Positions 24,017-38,119 of a stretch of 64,000 nucleotides of DNA are shown here, one piece after another (position 1 is the stretch's first letter; each line of letters starts with the position of its first letter). Under the pieces are notes generated by a model. That model had not been told where the DNA came from. It searched no databases and worked only from the letters and a program-made list of their open reading frames with translations. Location of the stretch: positions 14,893,408 through 14,957,407 of the forward strand of contig NC_064046.1 of the NCBI RefSeq assembly GCF_932526225.1. The letters are read 5' to 3'. Source of the DNA: Nematostella vectensis. Its lineage: Eukaryota; Cnidaria; Anthozoa; Actiniaria; Edwardsiidae. The position numbers and the translations under genes were made by a program.

Positions 24017-26018
24017 TAATGCCTAATATCGAGTGCCCTACAGTAAGTGTTTTGCAGTCAAGTTGTTTTCTGTTAGTAGGTAAAAAATTATTCTAAATAA
24101 TAGTAATTATAGCTATGGTCACCACTTACACATATAGCACTTGTAATGAAAAGAAAGAAAAAATATATATATGCAGTCAAACAACAGAATTGCATGATAA
24201 CCTTGAATATATTGAATAAAGGACTGCAAAAAAAAACATCTTTTGTACTAGTTGCTTGAATTGACCATTGGCTATTTTTAGCTGAATTCCACTCCCCCTC
24301 TAAAAAAGAAAATAGTAATAATAATAGAACAAAACTAAAAAGAAAACAAACACAACAGAGACCCCCACCAACAATTTTGATTTTTTTTACTTTCCTTTAA
24401 AGGGGGAGTGTCATGTTTAAGAGATTTGCAATAGCTCTAGAGCCCTGACACAATAAACTTCAGTGAAATTCTAATACTGACTTATGAGCTTTTGGTACAT
24501 GTGGGAGAATTTAAACAAAACAAAAAAAATGACCACAAACTGTCCATTAACATAGTTTTCATTATAATATTGCATATTATTTAATAAGGTATTGACAGCT
24601 TTTAAAAATTGAACTGTTTGTAGACACTTAAAAGCCTACAATAAACACTGACTCCAGACATGTGCAGTACTATGCTGCTGCCCCTTTAAAGTAAAATACA
24701 GCTTTACTTAGTCAGCGTATACAATATTGCGGATTTTGTCAATATTCTAATATGAAGATGTCAATATTCTTTCCCCTTACGTCTTTATTTCTATTTATTT
24801 TATGATTTTCACATGATACCAAAACAGCGTCTTTTTTCTTCGCTAATTTGATGTCATGTACACAATAAAAGAGATGCGCCCGTGCGCATGGCGAGTCCCC
24901 AAGGGACCCAAGACGCCCAAATAGACCTCTATTTTTTGTCATCCACAATCTCGGCGAGCTGTGCGTGGCGTAACCGTATTACAGGCATGGGATCCTGGTT
25001 ATTGTCCTCCCCATTAATGCGCGGGTTGGGATAACCTTGCAAGAGTGTTGTACAGCATATTCGCTCGGAAATATCGGTGCTTGGGGCCTTCGGGTTCTTT
25101 ACAGCCTTCCGTAAAAGCCTTGTGCTGCCATACCGATTGGGTAATCCGTATGTATGGTTTCGTTTTGTTCTTCAGACCGGGTTCGATCCCAGGACAATGA
25201 GCTTTTTTTTCAGTTCGTTTTGTTTTCTTTGTGCTGGACAACCCCTTAATCCTGATAGGTTTTGCGCAAAAATAATAAAAAAAAGTGAGTTTGCAAAATA
25301 AGCTTGTTTGATTTATTGATTATATGTATTCAATTTGTTCCTAGGAAGTTAACAAAAAACACAAAGCAAAGAGTTTGAGGAAGTAAACAAGTATGTGAAC
25401 TTTAATGTTCTATTTGAAGGGGTGCATTTTGTACAGGGAAGCATACATAGAATGCTTAACTGGTGGAGAGGGAAGAGGTAAAAGTTTATTGAGCATAATT
25501 TCAACAATAGCAGGGGGAGGGGTGGGGCACACTCTTCATACAAAATTGCAGTTGTTACCTATTATTAAATAAGTTTGTAACATGTCTTTGTTTATTAAGC
25601 AAGGTCTATTTCTAAGACAAGCAAACTCAAGTAAGGCTGTTGAAATAACAGGTGAGTGTTAAAAGAAAAACAATTATCTGATTAGAAAACTACTGTAGAT
25701 TCCTTTGCACCAAAATAAGAACAAACTTCATTTTGTTTGTTATTTATGAGGAACGAGATGAGCTCTACAAAGCCATAAAGAAATATGTATTGCTCATCTA
25801 AATTATACAAGTAAATAATAATGTTAAAAAAGAACTACTGTAAGTAATTAGAGTGGTTTTCATTAACCCGTGAAACAAAGTGTGATAGTTAAACGGTAAT
25901 AGTTAGTAAAACACAAAAAAGTACAATAGAATCAGATCATCATAAAGTGTAATACGCTAAAGCGTAGTTCACGGGTTAATGAAGGTTTTGACATTTCAAC
26001 CTTACATCCACATGAAAG
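24017..26018 (+). repeat. Satellite unit 13 (lineage F, 2,002 bp)
   Basis: Shares 'atggtttcgttttg' (one C fewer) and 'aggacaatgag' with units 17 and 25. B-box core intact. The TTAA-flanked element is at 25867-25975. Confidence 0.97.
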
Positions 26019-28024
26019 TAATGCCTAATATCGAGTGCCCTACAGTAAGTGTTTTGCAGTCAAGTTGTTTTCTGTTAGTAGGTAAAAAATATTCTAAATA
26101 ATAGTAATCATAGCTATGGTCACCACTTACACATATAGAACTTGTAATGAAAAGAAAGAAAAATATATATATATATATGCAGTCAATCAACAGAATTGCA
26201 TGATAACCTTGAATATATTGAATAAAGGACTGCAAAAAAAACATCTTTTGTACTAGTTGCTTGAATTGACCCTTGGCTATTTTTAGCTGAATTCCCCTCC
26301 CCCTCTAAAAAAGAAAATAATAATAATAATAGAACAAAACTAAAAAGAAAACAAACACAACAGAGACCCCCACCAACAATTTTGATTTTTTTTTACTTTC
26401 CTTTAAAAGGGGAGTGTCATGGTTAAGAGATTTGTAATAGCTCTAGAGCCCTGACACAATGAACTTCAGTGAAATTCTAATACTGACTTATGAGCTTTTG
26501 GTACATGTGGGAGACTTTAAACAAAACAAAAAAAATGACCACAAACTGTCCATTAACATAGTTTTCATTATAATATTGCATATTATTTAATAAGGTATTG
26601 ACAGCTTTTAAAAATTCAACTGTTTGTAGACACTTAAAAGCCTACAATAATCACTGACTCCAGACATGCGCAGTACTATGCTGCTGCCCCTTTAAAGTAA
26701 AATACAGCTTTACTTAGTCAGCGTAGACAAAATTGCGGATTTTGTCAATATTCTAATATGAAGATGTCAATATTCTCCCCCCTTACGTCTTTATTTCTAT
26801 TTATTTTATGCTTTTCACATGATACCAAAACAGCGTCTTTTTTCTTCGCTAATTTGATGTCATGTACACAATAAAAGAGATGCGCCCGTGCGCATGGCGA
26901 GTCCCCAAGGGACCCAAGACGCCCAAATAGACCTCTATTTTTTGTCATCCACAATCTCGGCGAGCTGTGCGTGGCGTAACCGTATTACAGGCCTGGGATC
27001 CTGGTTATTGTCCTCCCCATTAATGCGCGGGTTGGGATAACCTTGCAAGAGTGTTGTACAGCATATTTGCTCGGAAATATCGGTGCTTGGGGCCTTCGGG
27101 TTCTTTACAGCCTTCCGTAAAAGCCTTGTGCTGCCATACCGATTGGGTAATCCGTATGTATGGTTTCCGTTTTGTTCTTCAGACCGGGTTTGATCCCAGG
27201 CCAATAGGCGTTTTTTTTTAGTTCGTTTTTTTTCTTTGTGCTGGACCCCCTTAATCCTGATAGGTTTTGCGCAAAAATAATAAAAAAAAAGTGAGTTTGC
27301 AAAATAAACTTGCTAGATTTATTGATTATATGTATTCAATTTGTTCCTAGGAAGTTAACAAAAAACACAAAGCAAAGAGTTTGAGGAAGTAAACAAGTAT
27401 GTGAACTTTAATGTTCTATTTAAAGGGGCGCATTTTGTACAGGGAAGCATACATAGAATGCTTAACTGGTGAAGAGGGGAGAGGTAACAGTTTATTGAGC
27501 ATAATTTCAACAATAGCAGGGGGAAGAGAGGGGCACTCTCTTCATACAATATTGCAGTTGTTACCTATTATTAAATAAGTTTTTAACATGTCTTTGTTTA
27601 TTAAGCAAGGTCTATTTCTGAGACAAGCAAACTCAAGTAAGGCTGTTGAAATAACAGGTGAGTGTTAAAAGAAAAACAATTATCTGATTAGAAAACTACT
27701 GTAGATTCCTTTGCAGCAAAATAAGAACAAACTTCATTTCGTTTGTTATTTTTGAGGAACGAGATGAGCTCTACAAGGCCAAGAAGAAATATGTATTGCT
27801 CATCTAAATTATACAAGTAAATAATAATATTAAAAAAGAATTACTGTAAGTAATTAGAGTGGTTTTCATTAACCCGTGAAACAAAGTGTGATAGTTAAAC
27901 GGTAATAGTTAGTAAAACACAAAAAAGAACAATAGAATCAGATCACAACAAAGTGTAATACGCTAAAGCGTAGTTCACGGGTTAATGAAGGTTTTGACAT
28001 TTCAACCTTACATCCACATGAAAG
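26019..28024 (+). repeat. Satellite unit 14 (lineage G, 2,006 bp)
   Basis: B-box reads GTTTGATCC (CpG lost). Shares the rare 'tttgtaatag' and 'ctggtgaagagg' variants with unit 18, four units away. The TTAA-flanked element is at 27873-27981. Confidence 0.97.
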
Positions 28025-30023
28025 TAATGCCTAATATCGAGTGCCCTACAGTAAGTGTTTTGCAGTCAAGTTGTTTTCTGTTAGTAGGTAAAAAATTATT
28101 CTAAATAATAGTAATCATAGCTATGGTCACCACTTACACATATAGCACTTGTAATGAAAAGAAAGAAAAAAAATATATATGCAGTCAAACAACAGAATTG
28201 CATGATAACCTTGAATATATTGAATAAAGGACTGCAAAAAAACAGCTTTTGTACTAGTTGCTTGAATTGACCCTTGGCTATTTTTAGCTGAATTCCCCTC
28301 CCCCTCTAAAAAAGAAAATAATAATAATAATAGAACAAAACTAAAAAGAAAACAAACACAACAGAGACCCCCACCAACAATTTTGATTTTTTTTACTTTC
28401 CTTTAAAGGGGGAGTGTCATGTTTAAGAGATTTGCAATAGCTCTAGAGCCCTGACACAATGAACTTCAGTGAAATTCTAATACTGACTTCTGAGCTTTTG
28501 GTACATGTGGGAGACTTTAAACAAAACAAAAAAAATGACCACAAACTGTCCATTAACATAGTTTTCATTATAATATTGCATATTATTTAATAAGGTATTG
28601 ACAGCTTTTAAAAATTGAACTGTTTGTAGACACTTGAAAGCCTACAATAAACACTGACTCCAGACATGTGCAGTACTATGCTGCTGCCCCTTTAAAGTAA
28701 AATACAGCTTTACTTAGTCAGCGTAGACAATATTGCGGATTTTGTCAATATTCTAATATGAAGATGTCAATATTCTCCCCCCTTACGTCTTTATTTCTAT
28801 TTATTTTATGATTTTAACATGATACCAAAACAGCGTCTTTTTTCTTCGCTAATTTGATGTCATGTACACAATAAAAGAGATGCGCCCGTGCGCATGGCGA
28901 GTCCCCAAGGGACCCAAGACGCCCAAATAGACCTCTATTTTTTGTCATCCACAATCTCGGCGAGCTGTGCGTGGCGTAACCGTATTACAGGCCTGGGATC
29001 CTGGTTATTGTCCTCCCCATTAATGCGCGGGTTGGGATAACCTTGCAAGAGTGTTGTACAGCATATTCGCTCGGAAATATCGGTGCTTGGGGCCTTCGGG
29101 TTCTTTACAGCCTTCCGTAAAAGCCTTGTGCTGCCATACCGATTGGGTAATCCGTATGTATGGTTTCCGTTTTGTTCTTCAGACCCGGTACGATCCCAGG
29201 CCAATGGGCGTTTTTTTTTAGTTCGTTTTTTTTTCTTTGTGCTGGACCCTCTTAATCCTGATAGGTTTTGCGCAAAAATAATAAAAAAAGTGAGTTTGCA
29301 AAATAAGCTTGCTAGATTTATTGATATATGTATTCAATTTGTTCCTAGCAAGTTAACAAAAAACACAAAGCAAAGAGTTTGAGGAAGTAAACAAGTATGT
29401 GAACTTTAATGTTCTATTTAAAGGGGCGCATTTTGTACAGGGAAGCATACATAGAATGCTTAACTGGTGGAGAGGGGAGAGGTAACAGTTTATTGAGCAT
29501 AATTTCAACAATAGCAGGGGGAAGAGAGGGGCACTCTCTTCATACAATATTGCAGTTGTTACCTATTATTAAATAAGTTTTTAACATGTCTTTGTTTATT
29601 AAGCAAGGTCTATTTCTGAGACAAGCAAACTCAAGTAAGGCTGTTGAAACAACAGGTGAGTGTTGAAAGAAAAACAATTATCTGATTAGAAAACTACTGT
29701 AGATTCCTTTGCACCAAAATAAGAACAAACTTCATTTTGTTTGTTATTTATGAGGAACGAGATGAGCTCTACAAAGCCATAAAGAAATATGTATTGCTCA
29801 TCTAAATTATACAAGTAAATAATAATATTAAAAAAGAATTACTGTAAGTAATTAGAGTGGTTTTCATTAACCCGTGAAACAAAGTGTGATAGTTAAACGG
29901 TAATAGTTAGTAAAACACAAAAAAAGAACAATAGAATCAGATCACAACAAAGTGTAATACGCTAAAGCGTAGTTCACGGGTTAATGAAGGTTTTGACATT
30001 TCAACCTTACATCCACATGAAAG
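28025..30023 (+). repeat. Satellite unit 15 (lineage H, 1,999 bp)
   Basis: Rear half is nearly identical to unit 16 at an exact 2,000-bp offset. B-box reads GTACGATCC. The TTAA-flanked element is at 29871-29980 (110 bp). Confidence 0.97.
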
Positions 30024-32023
30024 TAATGCCTAATATCGAGTGCCCTACAGTAAGTGTTTTGCAGTCAAGTTGTTTTCTGTTAGTAGGTAAAAAATTATTC
30101 TAAATAATAGTAATTATAGCTATGGTCACCACTTACACATATAGAACTTGTAATGAAAAGAAAGAAAAAATATATATATGCAGTCAAACAACAGAATTGC
30201 ATGATAACCTTGAATATATTGAATAAAGGACTGCAAAAAAAACATCTTTTGTACTAGTTGCTTGAATTGACCCTTGGCTATTTTTAGCTGAATTCCCCTC
30301 CCCCTCTAAAAAAGAAAATAGTAATAATAATAGAACAAAACTAAAAAGAAAACAAACACAACAGAGACCCCCACCAACAATTTTGATTTTTTTTACTTTC
30401 CTTTAAAGGGAGAGTGTCATGTTTAAGAGATTTGCAATAGCTCTAGAGCCCTGACACAATGAACTTCAGTGAAATTCTAATACTGACTTATGAGCTTTTG
30501 GTACATGTGGGAGACTTTAAACAAAACAACAAAAATGACCACAAACTGTCCATTAACATAGTTTTCATTATAATATTGCATATTATTTAATAAGGTATTG
30601 ACAGCTTTTAAAAATTGAACTGTTTGTAGACACTTAAAAGCCTACAATAAACACTGACTCCAGACATGTGCAGTACTATGCTGCTGCCCCTTTAAAGTAA
30701 AATACAGCTTTACTTAGTCAGCGTAGACAATATTGCGGATTTTGTCAATATTCTAATATGAAGATGTCAATATTCTCCCCCCTTACGTCTTTATTTCTAT
30801 TTATTTTATGATTTTCACATGATACCAAAACAGCGTCTTTTTTCTTCGCTAATTTGATGTCATGTACACAATAAAAGAGATGCGCCCGTGCGCATGGCGA
30901 GTCCCCAAGGGACCCAAGACGCCCAAATAGACCTCTATTTTTTGTCATCCACAATCTCGGCGAGCTGTGCGTGGCGTAACCGTATTACAGGCCTGGGATC
31001 CTGGTTATTGTCCTCCCCATTAATGCGCGGGTTGGGATAACCTTGCAAGAGTGTTGTACAGCATATTCGCTCGGAAATATCGGTGCTTGGGGCCTTCGGG
31101 TTCTTTACAGCCTTCCGTAAAAGCCTTGTGCTGCCATACCGATTGGGTAATCCGTATGTATGGTTTCCGTTTTGTTCTTCAGACCCGGTACGATCCCAGG
31201 CCAATGGGCGTTTTTTTTTAGTTCGTTTTTTTTTCTTTGTGCTGGACCCTCTTAATCCTGATAGGTTTTGCGCAAAAATAATAAAAAAAGTGAGTTTGCA
31301 AAATAAGCTTGCTAGATTTATTGATATATGTATTCAATTTGTTCCTAGCAAGTTAACAAAAAACACAAAGCAAAGAGTTTGAGGAAGTAAACAAGTATGT
31401 GAACTTTAATGTTCTATTTAAAGGGGCGCATTTTGTACAGGGAAGCATACATAGAATGCTTAACTGGTGGAGAGGGGAGAGGTAACAGTTTATTGAGCAT
31501 AATTTCAACAATAGCAGGGGGAAGAGAGGGGCACTCTCTTCATACAATATTGCAGTTGTTACCTATTATTAATTAAGTTTTTAACATGTCTTTGTTTATT
31601 AAGCAAGGTCTATTTCTGAGACAAGCAAACTCAAGTAAGGCTGTTGAAACAACAGGTGAGTGTTGAAAGAAAAACAATTATCTGATTAGAAAACTACTGT
31701 AGATTCCTTTGCACCAAAATAAGAACAAACTTCATTTTGTTTGTTATTTATGAGGAACGAGATGAGCTCTACAAAGCCATAAAGAAATATGTATTGCTCA
31801 TCTAAATTATACAAGTAAATAATAATATTAAAAAAGAATTACTGTAAGTAATTAGAGTGGTTTTCATTAACCCGTGAAACAAAGTGTGATAGTTAAACGG
31901 TAATAGTTAGTAAAACACAAAAAAAGAACAATAGAATCAGATCACAACAAAGTGTAATACGCTAAAGCGTAGTTCACGGGTTAATGAAGGTTTTGACATT
32001 TCAACCTTACATCCACATGAAAG
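30024..32023 (+). repeat. Satellite unit 16 (lineage H, 2,000 bp)
   Basis: Near copy of unit 15 ('gttgaaacaacagg' and 'tgttgaaag' shared), with 'attaattaag' near 31567 as one difference. B-box GTACGATCC. The TTAA-flanked element is at 31871-31980. Confidence 0.97.
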
Positions 32024-34024
32024 TAATGCCTAATATCGAGTGCCCTACAGTAAGTGTTTTGCAGTCAAGTTGTTTTCTGTTAGTAGGTAAAAAATTATTC
32101 TAAATAATAGTAATTATAGCTATGGTCACCACTTACACATATAGCACTTGTAATGAAAAGAAAGAAAAAATATATATATGCAGTCAAACAACAGAATTGC
32201 ATGATAACCTTGAATATATTGAATAAAGGACTGCAAAAAAAACATCTTTTGTACTAGTTGCTTGAATTGACCCTTGGCTATTTTTAGCTGAATTCCCCTC
32301 CCCCTCTAAAAAAGAAAATAGTAATAATAATAGAACAAAACTAAAAAGAAAACAAACACAACAGAGACCCCCACCAACAATTTTGATTTTTTTTACTTTC
32401 CTTTAAAGGGAGAGTGTCATGTTTAAGAGATTTGCAATAGCTCTAGAGCCCTGACACAATGAACTTCAGTGAAATTCTAATACTGACTTATGAGCTTTTG
32501 GTACATGTGGTAGACTTTAAACAAAACAACAAAAATGACCACAAACTGTCCATTAACATAGTTTTCATTATAATATTGCATATTATTTAATAAGGTATTG
32601 ACAGCTTTTAAAAATTGAACTGTTTGTAGACACTTAAAAGCCTACAATAAACACTGACTCCAGACATGTGCAGTACTATGCTGCTGCCCCTTTAAAGTAA
32701 AATACAGCTTTACTTAGTCAGCGTAGACAATATTGCGGATTTTGTCAATATTCTAATATGAAGATGTCAATATTCTCCCCCCTTACGTCTTTATTTCTAT
32801 TTATTTTATGATTTTCACATGATACCAAAACAGCGTCTTTTTTCTTCGCTAATTTGATGTCATGTACACAATAAAAGAGATGCGCCCGTGCGCATGGCGA
32901 GTCCCCAAGGGACCCAAGACGCCCAAATAGACCTCTATTTTTTGTCATCCACAATCTCGGCGAGCTGTGCGTGGCGTAACCGTATTACAGGCCTGGGATC
33001 CTGGTTATTGTCCTCCCCATTAATGCGCGGGTTGGGATAACCTTGCAAGAGTGTTGTACAGCATATTCGCTTGGAAATATCGGTGCTTGGGGCCTTCGGG
33101 TTCTTTACAGCCTTCCGTGAAAGCCTTGTGCTGCCATACCGATTGGGTAATCCGTATGTATGGTTTCGTTTTGTTCTTCAGACCGGGTTCGATCCCAGGA
33201 CAATGAGCTTTTTTTTCAGTTCGTTTTGTTTTCTTTGTGCTGGACAACCCCTTAATCCTGATAGGTTTTGCGCAAAAATAATAAAAAAAAGTGAGTTTGC
33301 AAAATAAGCTTGCTTGATTTATTGATTATATGTATTCAATTTGTTCCTAGGAAGTTAACAAAAAACACAAAGCAAAGAGTTTGAGGAAGTAAACAAGTAT
33401 GTGAACTTTAATGTTCTATTTGAAGGGGTGCATTTTGTACAGGGAAGCATACATAGAATGCTTAACTGGTGGAGAGGGAAGAGGTAAAAGTTTATTGAGC
33501 ATAATTTCAACAATAGCAGGGGGAGGGGTGGGGCACACTCTTCATACAAAATTGCAGTTGTTACCTATTATTAAATAAGTTTGTAACATGTCTTTGTTTA
33601 TTAAGCAAGGTCTATTTCTGAGACAAGCAAACTCAAGTAAGGCTGTTGAAATAACAGGTGAGTGTTAAAAGAAAAACAATTATCTGATTAGAAAACTACT
33701 GTAGATTCCTTTGCACCAAAATAAGAACAAACTTCATTTTGTTTGTTATTTATGAGGAACGAGATGAGCTCTACAAAGCCATAAAGAAATATGTATTGCT
33801 CATCTAAATTATACAAGTAAATAATAATGTTAAAAAAGAACTACTGTAAGTAATTAGAGTGGTTTTCATTAACCCGTGAAACAAAGTGTGATAGTTAAAC
33901 GGTAATAGTTAGTAAAACACAAAAAAGTACAATAGAATCAGATCATCATAAAGTGTAATACGCTAAAGCGTAGTTCACGGGTTAATGAAGGTTTTGACAT
34001 TTCAACCTTACATCCACATGAAAG
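32024..34024 (+). repeat. Satellite unit 17 (lineage F, 2,001 bp)
   Basis: Near copy of units 13 and 25. B-box intact; the nearby CpG in 'attcgctcgg' is changed to 'attcgcttgg'. The TTAA-flanked element is at 33873-33981. Confidence 0.97.
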
Positions 34025-36034
34025 TAATGCCTAATATCGAGTGCCCTACAGTAAGTGTTTTGCAGTCAAGTTGTTTTCTGTTAGTAGGTAAAAAATATTC
34101 TAAATAATAGTAATCATAGCTATGGTCACCACTTACACATATAGAACTTGTAATGAAAAGAAAGAAAAAAAATATATATATATATATGCAGTCAATCAAC
34201 AGAATTGCATGATAACCTTGAATATATTGAATAAAGGACTGCAAAAAAAACATCTTTTGTACTAGTTGCTTGAATTGACCCTTGGCTATTTTTAGCTGAA
34301 TTCCCCTCCCCCTCTAAAAAAGAAAATAATAATAATAATAGAACAAAACTAAAAAGAAAACAAACACAACAGAGACCCCCACCAACAATTTTGATTTTTT
34401 TTTACTTTCCTTTAAAAGGGGAGTGTCATGGTTAAGAGATTTGTAATAGCTCTAGAGCCCTGACACAATGAACTTCAGTGAAATTCTAATACTGACTTAT
34501 GAGCTTTTGGTACATGTGGGAGACTTTAAACAAAACAAAAAAAAATGACCACAAACTGTCCATTAACATAGTTTTCAATATAATATTGCATATTATTTAA
34601 TAAGGTATTGACAGCTTTTAAAAAGTTCAACTGTTTGTAGACACTTAAAAGCCTACAATAATCACTGACTCCAGACATGCGCAGTACTATGCTGCTGCCC
34701 CTTTAAAGTAAAATACAGCTTTACTTAGTCAGCGTAGACAAAATTGCGGATTTTGTCAATATTCTAATATGAAGATGTCAATATTCTCCCCCCTTACGTC
34801 TTTATTTCTATTTATTTTATGATTTTCACATGATACCAAAACAGCGTCTTTTTTCTTCGCTAATTTGATGTCATGTACACAATAAAAGAGATGCGCCCGT
34901 GCGCATGGCGAGTCCCCAAGGGACCCAAGACGCCCAAATAGACCTCTATTTTTTGTCATCCACAATCTCGGCGAGCTGTGCGTGGCGTAACCGTATTACA
35001 GGCCTGGGATCCTGGTTATTGTCCTCCCCATTAATGCGCGGGTTGGGATAACCTTGCAAGAGTGTTGTACAGCATATTTGCTAGGAAATATCGGTGCTTG
35101 GGGCCTTCGGGTTCTTTACAGCCTTCCGTAAAAGCCTTGTGCTGCCATACTGATTGGGTAATCCGTATGTATGGTTTCCGTTTTGTTCTTCAGACCGGGT
35201 TTGATCCCAGGCCAATGGGCGTTTTTTTTTAGTTCGTTTTTTTTCTTTGTGCTGGACCCCCTTAATCCTGATAGGTTTTGCGCAAAAATAATAAAAAAAA
35301 GTGAGTTTGCAAAATAAACTTGCTAGATTTATTGATTATATGTATTCAATTTGTTCCTAGGAAGTTAACAAAAAACACAAAGCAAAGAGTTTGAGGAAGT
35401 AAACAAGTATGTGAACTTTAATGTTCTATTTAAAGGGGCGCATTTTGTACAGGGAAGCATACATAGAATGCTTAACTGGTGAAGAGGGGAGAGGTAACAG
35501 TTTATTGAGCATAATTTCAACAATAGCAGGGGGAAGAGAGGGGCACTCTCTTCATACAATATTGCAGTTGTTACTTATTATTAAATAAGTTTTTAACATG
35601 TCTTTGTTTATTAAGCAAGGTCTATTTCTGAGACAAGCAAACTCAAGTAAGGCTGTTGAAATAACAGGTGAGTGTTAAAAGAAAAACAATTATCTGATTA
35701 GAAAACTACTGTAGATTCCTTTGCAGCAAAATAAGAACAAACTTCATTTCGTTTGTTATTTTTGAGGAACGAGATGAGCTCTACAAGGCCAAGAAGAAAT
35801 ATGTATTGCTCATCTAAATTATACAAGTAAATAATAATATTAAAAAAGAATTACTGTAAGTAATTAGAGTGGTTTTCATTAACCCGTGAAACAAAGTGTG
35901 ATAGTTAAACGGTAATAGTTAGTAAAACACAAAAAAGAACAATAGAATCAGATCACAACAAAGTGTAATACGCTAAAGCGTAGTTCACGGGTTAATGAAG
36001 GTTTTGACATTTCAACCTTACATCCACATGAAAG
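34025..36034 (+). repeat. Satellite unit 18 (lineage G, 2,010 bp)
   Basis: Near copy of unit 14. B-box GTTTGATCC; further CpG loss in 'atactgattggg'. The TTAA-flanked element is at 35883-35991. Confidence 0.97.
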
Positions 36035-38119
36035 TAATGCCTAATATCGAGTGCCCTACAGTAAGTGTTTTGCAGTCAAGTTGTTTTCTGTTAGTAGGTA
36101 AAAAATTATTCTAAATAATAGTAATCATAGCTATGGTCACCACTTACACATATAGCACTTGTAATGAAAAGAAAGAAAAAATATATATATGCAGTCAAAC
36201 AACAGAATTGCATGATAACCTTGAATATATTGAATAAAGGACTGCAAAAAAACAGCTTTTGTACTAGTTGCTTGAACTGACCCTTGGCTATTTTTAGCTG
36301 AATTCCCCTCCCCCTCTAAAAAATAAAATAATAATAATAATAGAACAAAACTAAAAAGAAAACAAACACAGCAGAGACCCCCACCAACAATTTTGATTTT
36401 TTTTACTTTCCTTTAAAGGGGGAGTGTCATGTTTAAGAGATTTGCAATAGCTCTAGAGCCTTGACACAATCAACTTCAGTGAAATTCTAATACTGAATTA
36501 TGAGCTTTTGGTACATGTTGGAGACTTTAAACAAAACAAAAAAAATGACCACAGACTGTCCATTAACATAGTTTTCAATATAATATTGCATATTATTTAA
36601 TAAGGTATTGAAAGCTTTTAAAAAGTTCAACTGTTTGTAGACACTTAAAAGCCTACAATAATCACTGACTCCAGACATGCGCAGTACTATGCTGCTGCCC
36701 CTTTAAAGTAAAATACAGCTTTACTTAGTCAGCGTAGACAAAATTGCGGATTTTGTCAATATTCTAATATGAAAAAGTCAAAATTCTCACCCCTTACGTC
36801 TTTATTTCTATTTATTTTATGATTTTCACATGATACCAAAACAGCGTCTTTTTTCTTCGCTAATTTGATGTCATGTACACAATAAAAGAGATGCGCCCGT
36901 GCGCATGGCGAGTCCCCAAGGGACCCAAGACGCCCAAATGGACCTCTATTTTTTGTCATCCACAATCTCGGCGAGCTGTGCGTGGCGTAACCGTATTACA
37001 GGCCTGGGATCCTGGTTATTGTCCTCCCCATTAATGCGCGGGTTGGGATAACCTTGCAAGAGTGTTGTACAGCATATTCGCTCGGAAATATCGGTGCTTG
37101 GGGCCTTCGGGTTCTTTACAGCCTTCCGTAAAAGCCTTGTGCTGCCATACCGATTGGGTAATCCGTATGTATGGTTTCCGTTTTGTTCTTCAGACCGGGT
37201 TCGATCCCAGGCCAATGAGCTTTTTTTTTAGTTCGTTTTTTTTTTTCTTTGTGCTGGACAACCCCTTAATCCTGATAGGTTTTGCGCAAAAATAATAAAA
37301 AAAAGTGAGTTTGCAAAATAAGCTTGCTAGATTTATTGATTATATGTATTCAATTTGTTCCTAGGAAGTTAACAAAAAACACAAAGCAAAGAGTTTGAGG
37401 AAGTAAACAAGTATGGGAACTTTAATGTTCTATTTGAAGGGGTGCATTTTGTACAGGGAAGCATACATAGAATGCTTAACTGGTGGGGAGGGAAGAGGTA
37501 AAAGTTTATTGAGCATAATTTCAACAATAGCAGGGGAAAGAGAGAGGCACTCTATTCATACAATATTGCAGTTGTTACCTATTATTAAATAAGTTTGTAA
37601 CGTGTCTTTGTTTATTAAGCAAGGTCTATTTCTACATCATACAAAATTGCAGTTGTTACCTATTATTAAATAAGTTTGTAACATGTCTTTGTTTATTAAG
37701 CAAGGTCTATTTCTGAGACAAGCAAACCCAAGTAAGGCTGTTGAAATAACAGGTGAGTGTTAAAAGAAAAACAATTATCTGATTAAAAAACTACTGTAGA
37801 TTCCTTTGCACCAAAATAAGAACAAACTTCATTTTGTTTGTTATTTATGAGGAACGAGATGAGCCCTACAAAGCCATAAAGAAATATGTATTGCTCATCT
37901 AAATTATACAAGTAAATAATAATGTTAAAAAAGAACTACTGTAAGTAATTAGAGTGGTTTTCATTAACCCGTGAAACAAAGTGTGATAGTTAAACGGTAA
38001 TAGTTAGTAAAACACAAAAAAGTACAATAGAATCAGATCATCATAAAGTGTAATACGCTAAAGCGTAGTTCACGGGTTAATGAAGGTTTTGACATTTCAA
38101 CCTTACATCCACATGAAAG
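36035..38119 (+). repeat. Satellite unit 19 (lineage I, 2,085 bp, with 81-bp block)
   Basis: 81-bp block at 37634-37714. The third hairpin has AATGG for AATAG, which still pairs by G-U. Several private changes occur near 36470-36790. B-box intact. The TTAA-flanked element is at 37968-38076. Confidence 0.97.
37634..37714 (+). repeat. 81-bp internal tandem duplication (unit 19)
   Basis: Same junction ('tctacatcatac') as in unit 8, but the second copy has the ordinary 'attaaataag' and 'acatgtc' forms, as in units 22 and 30. Confidence 0.93.
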
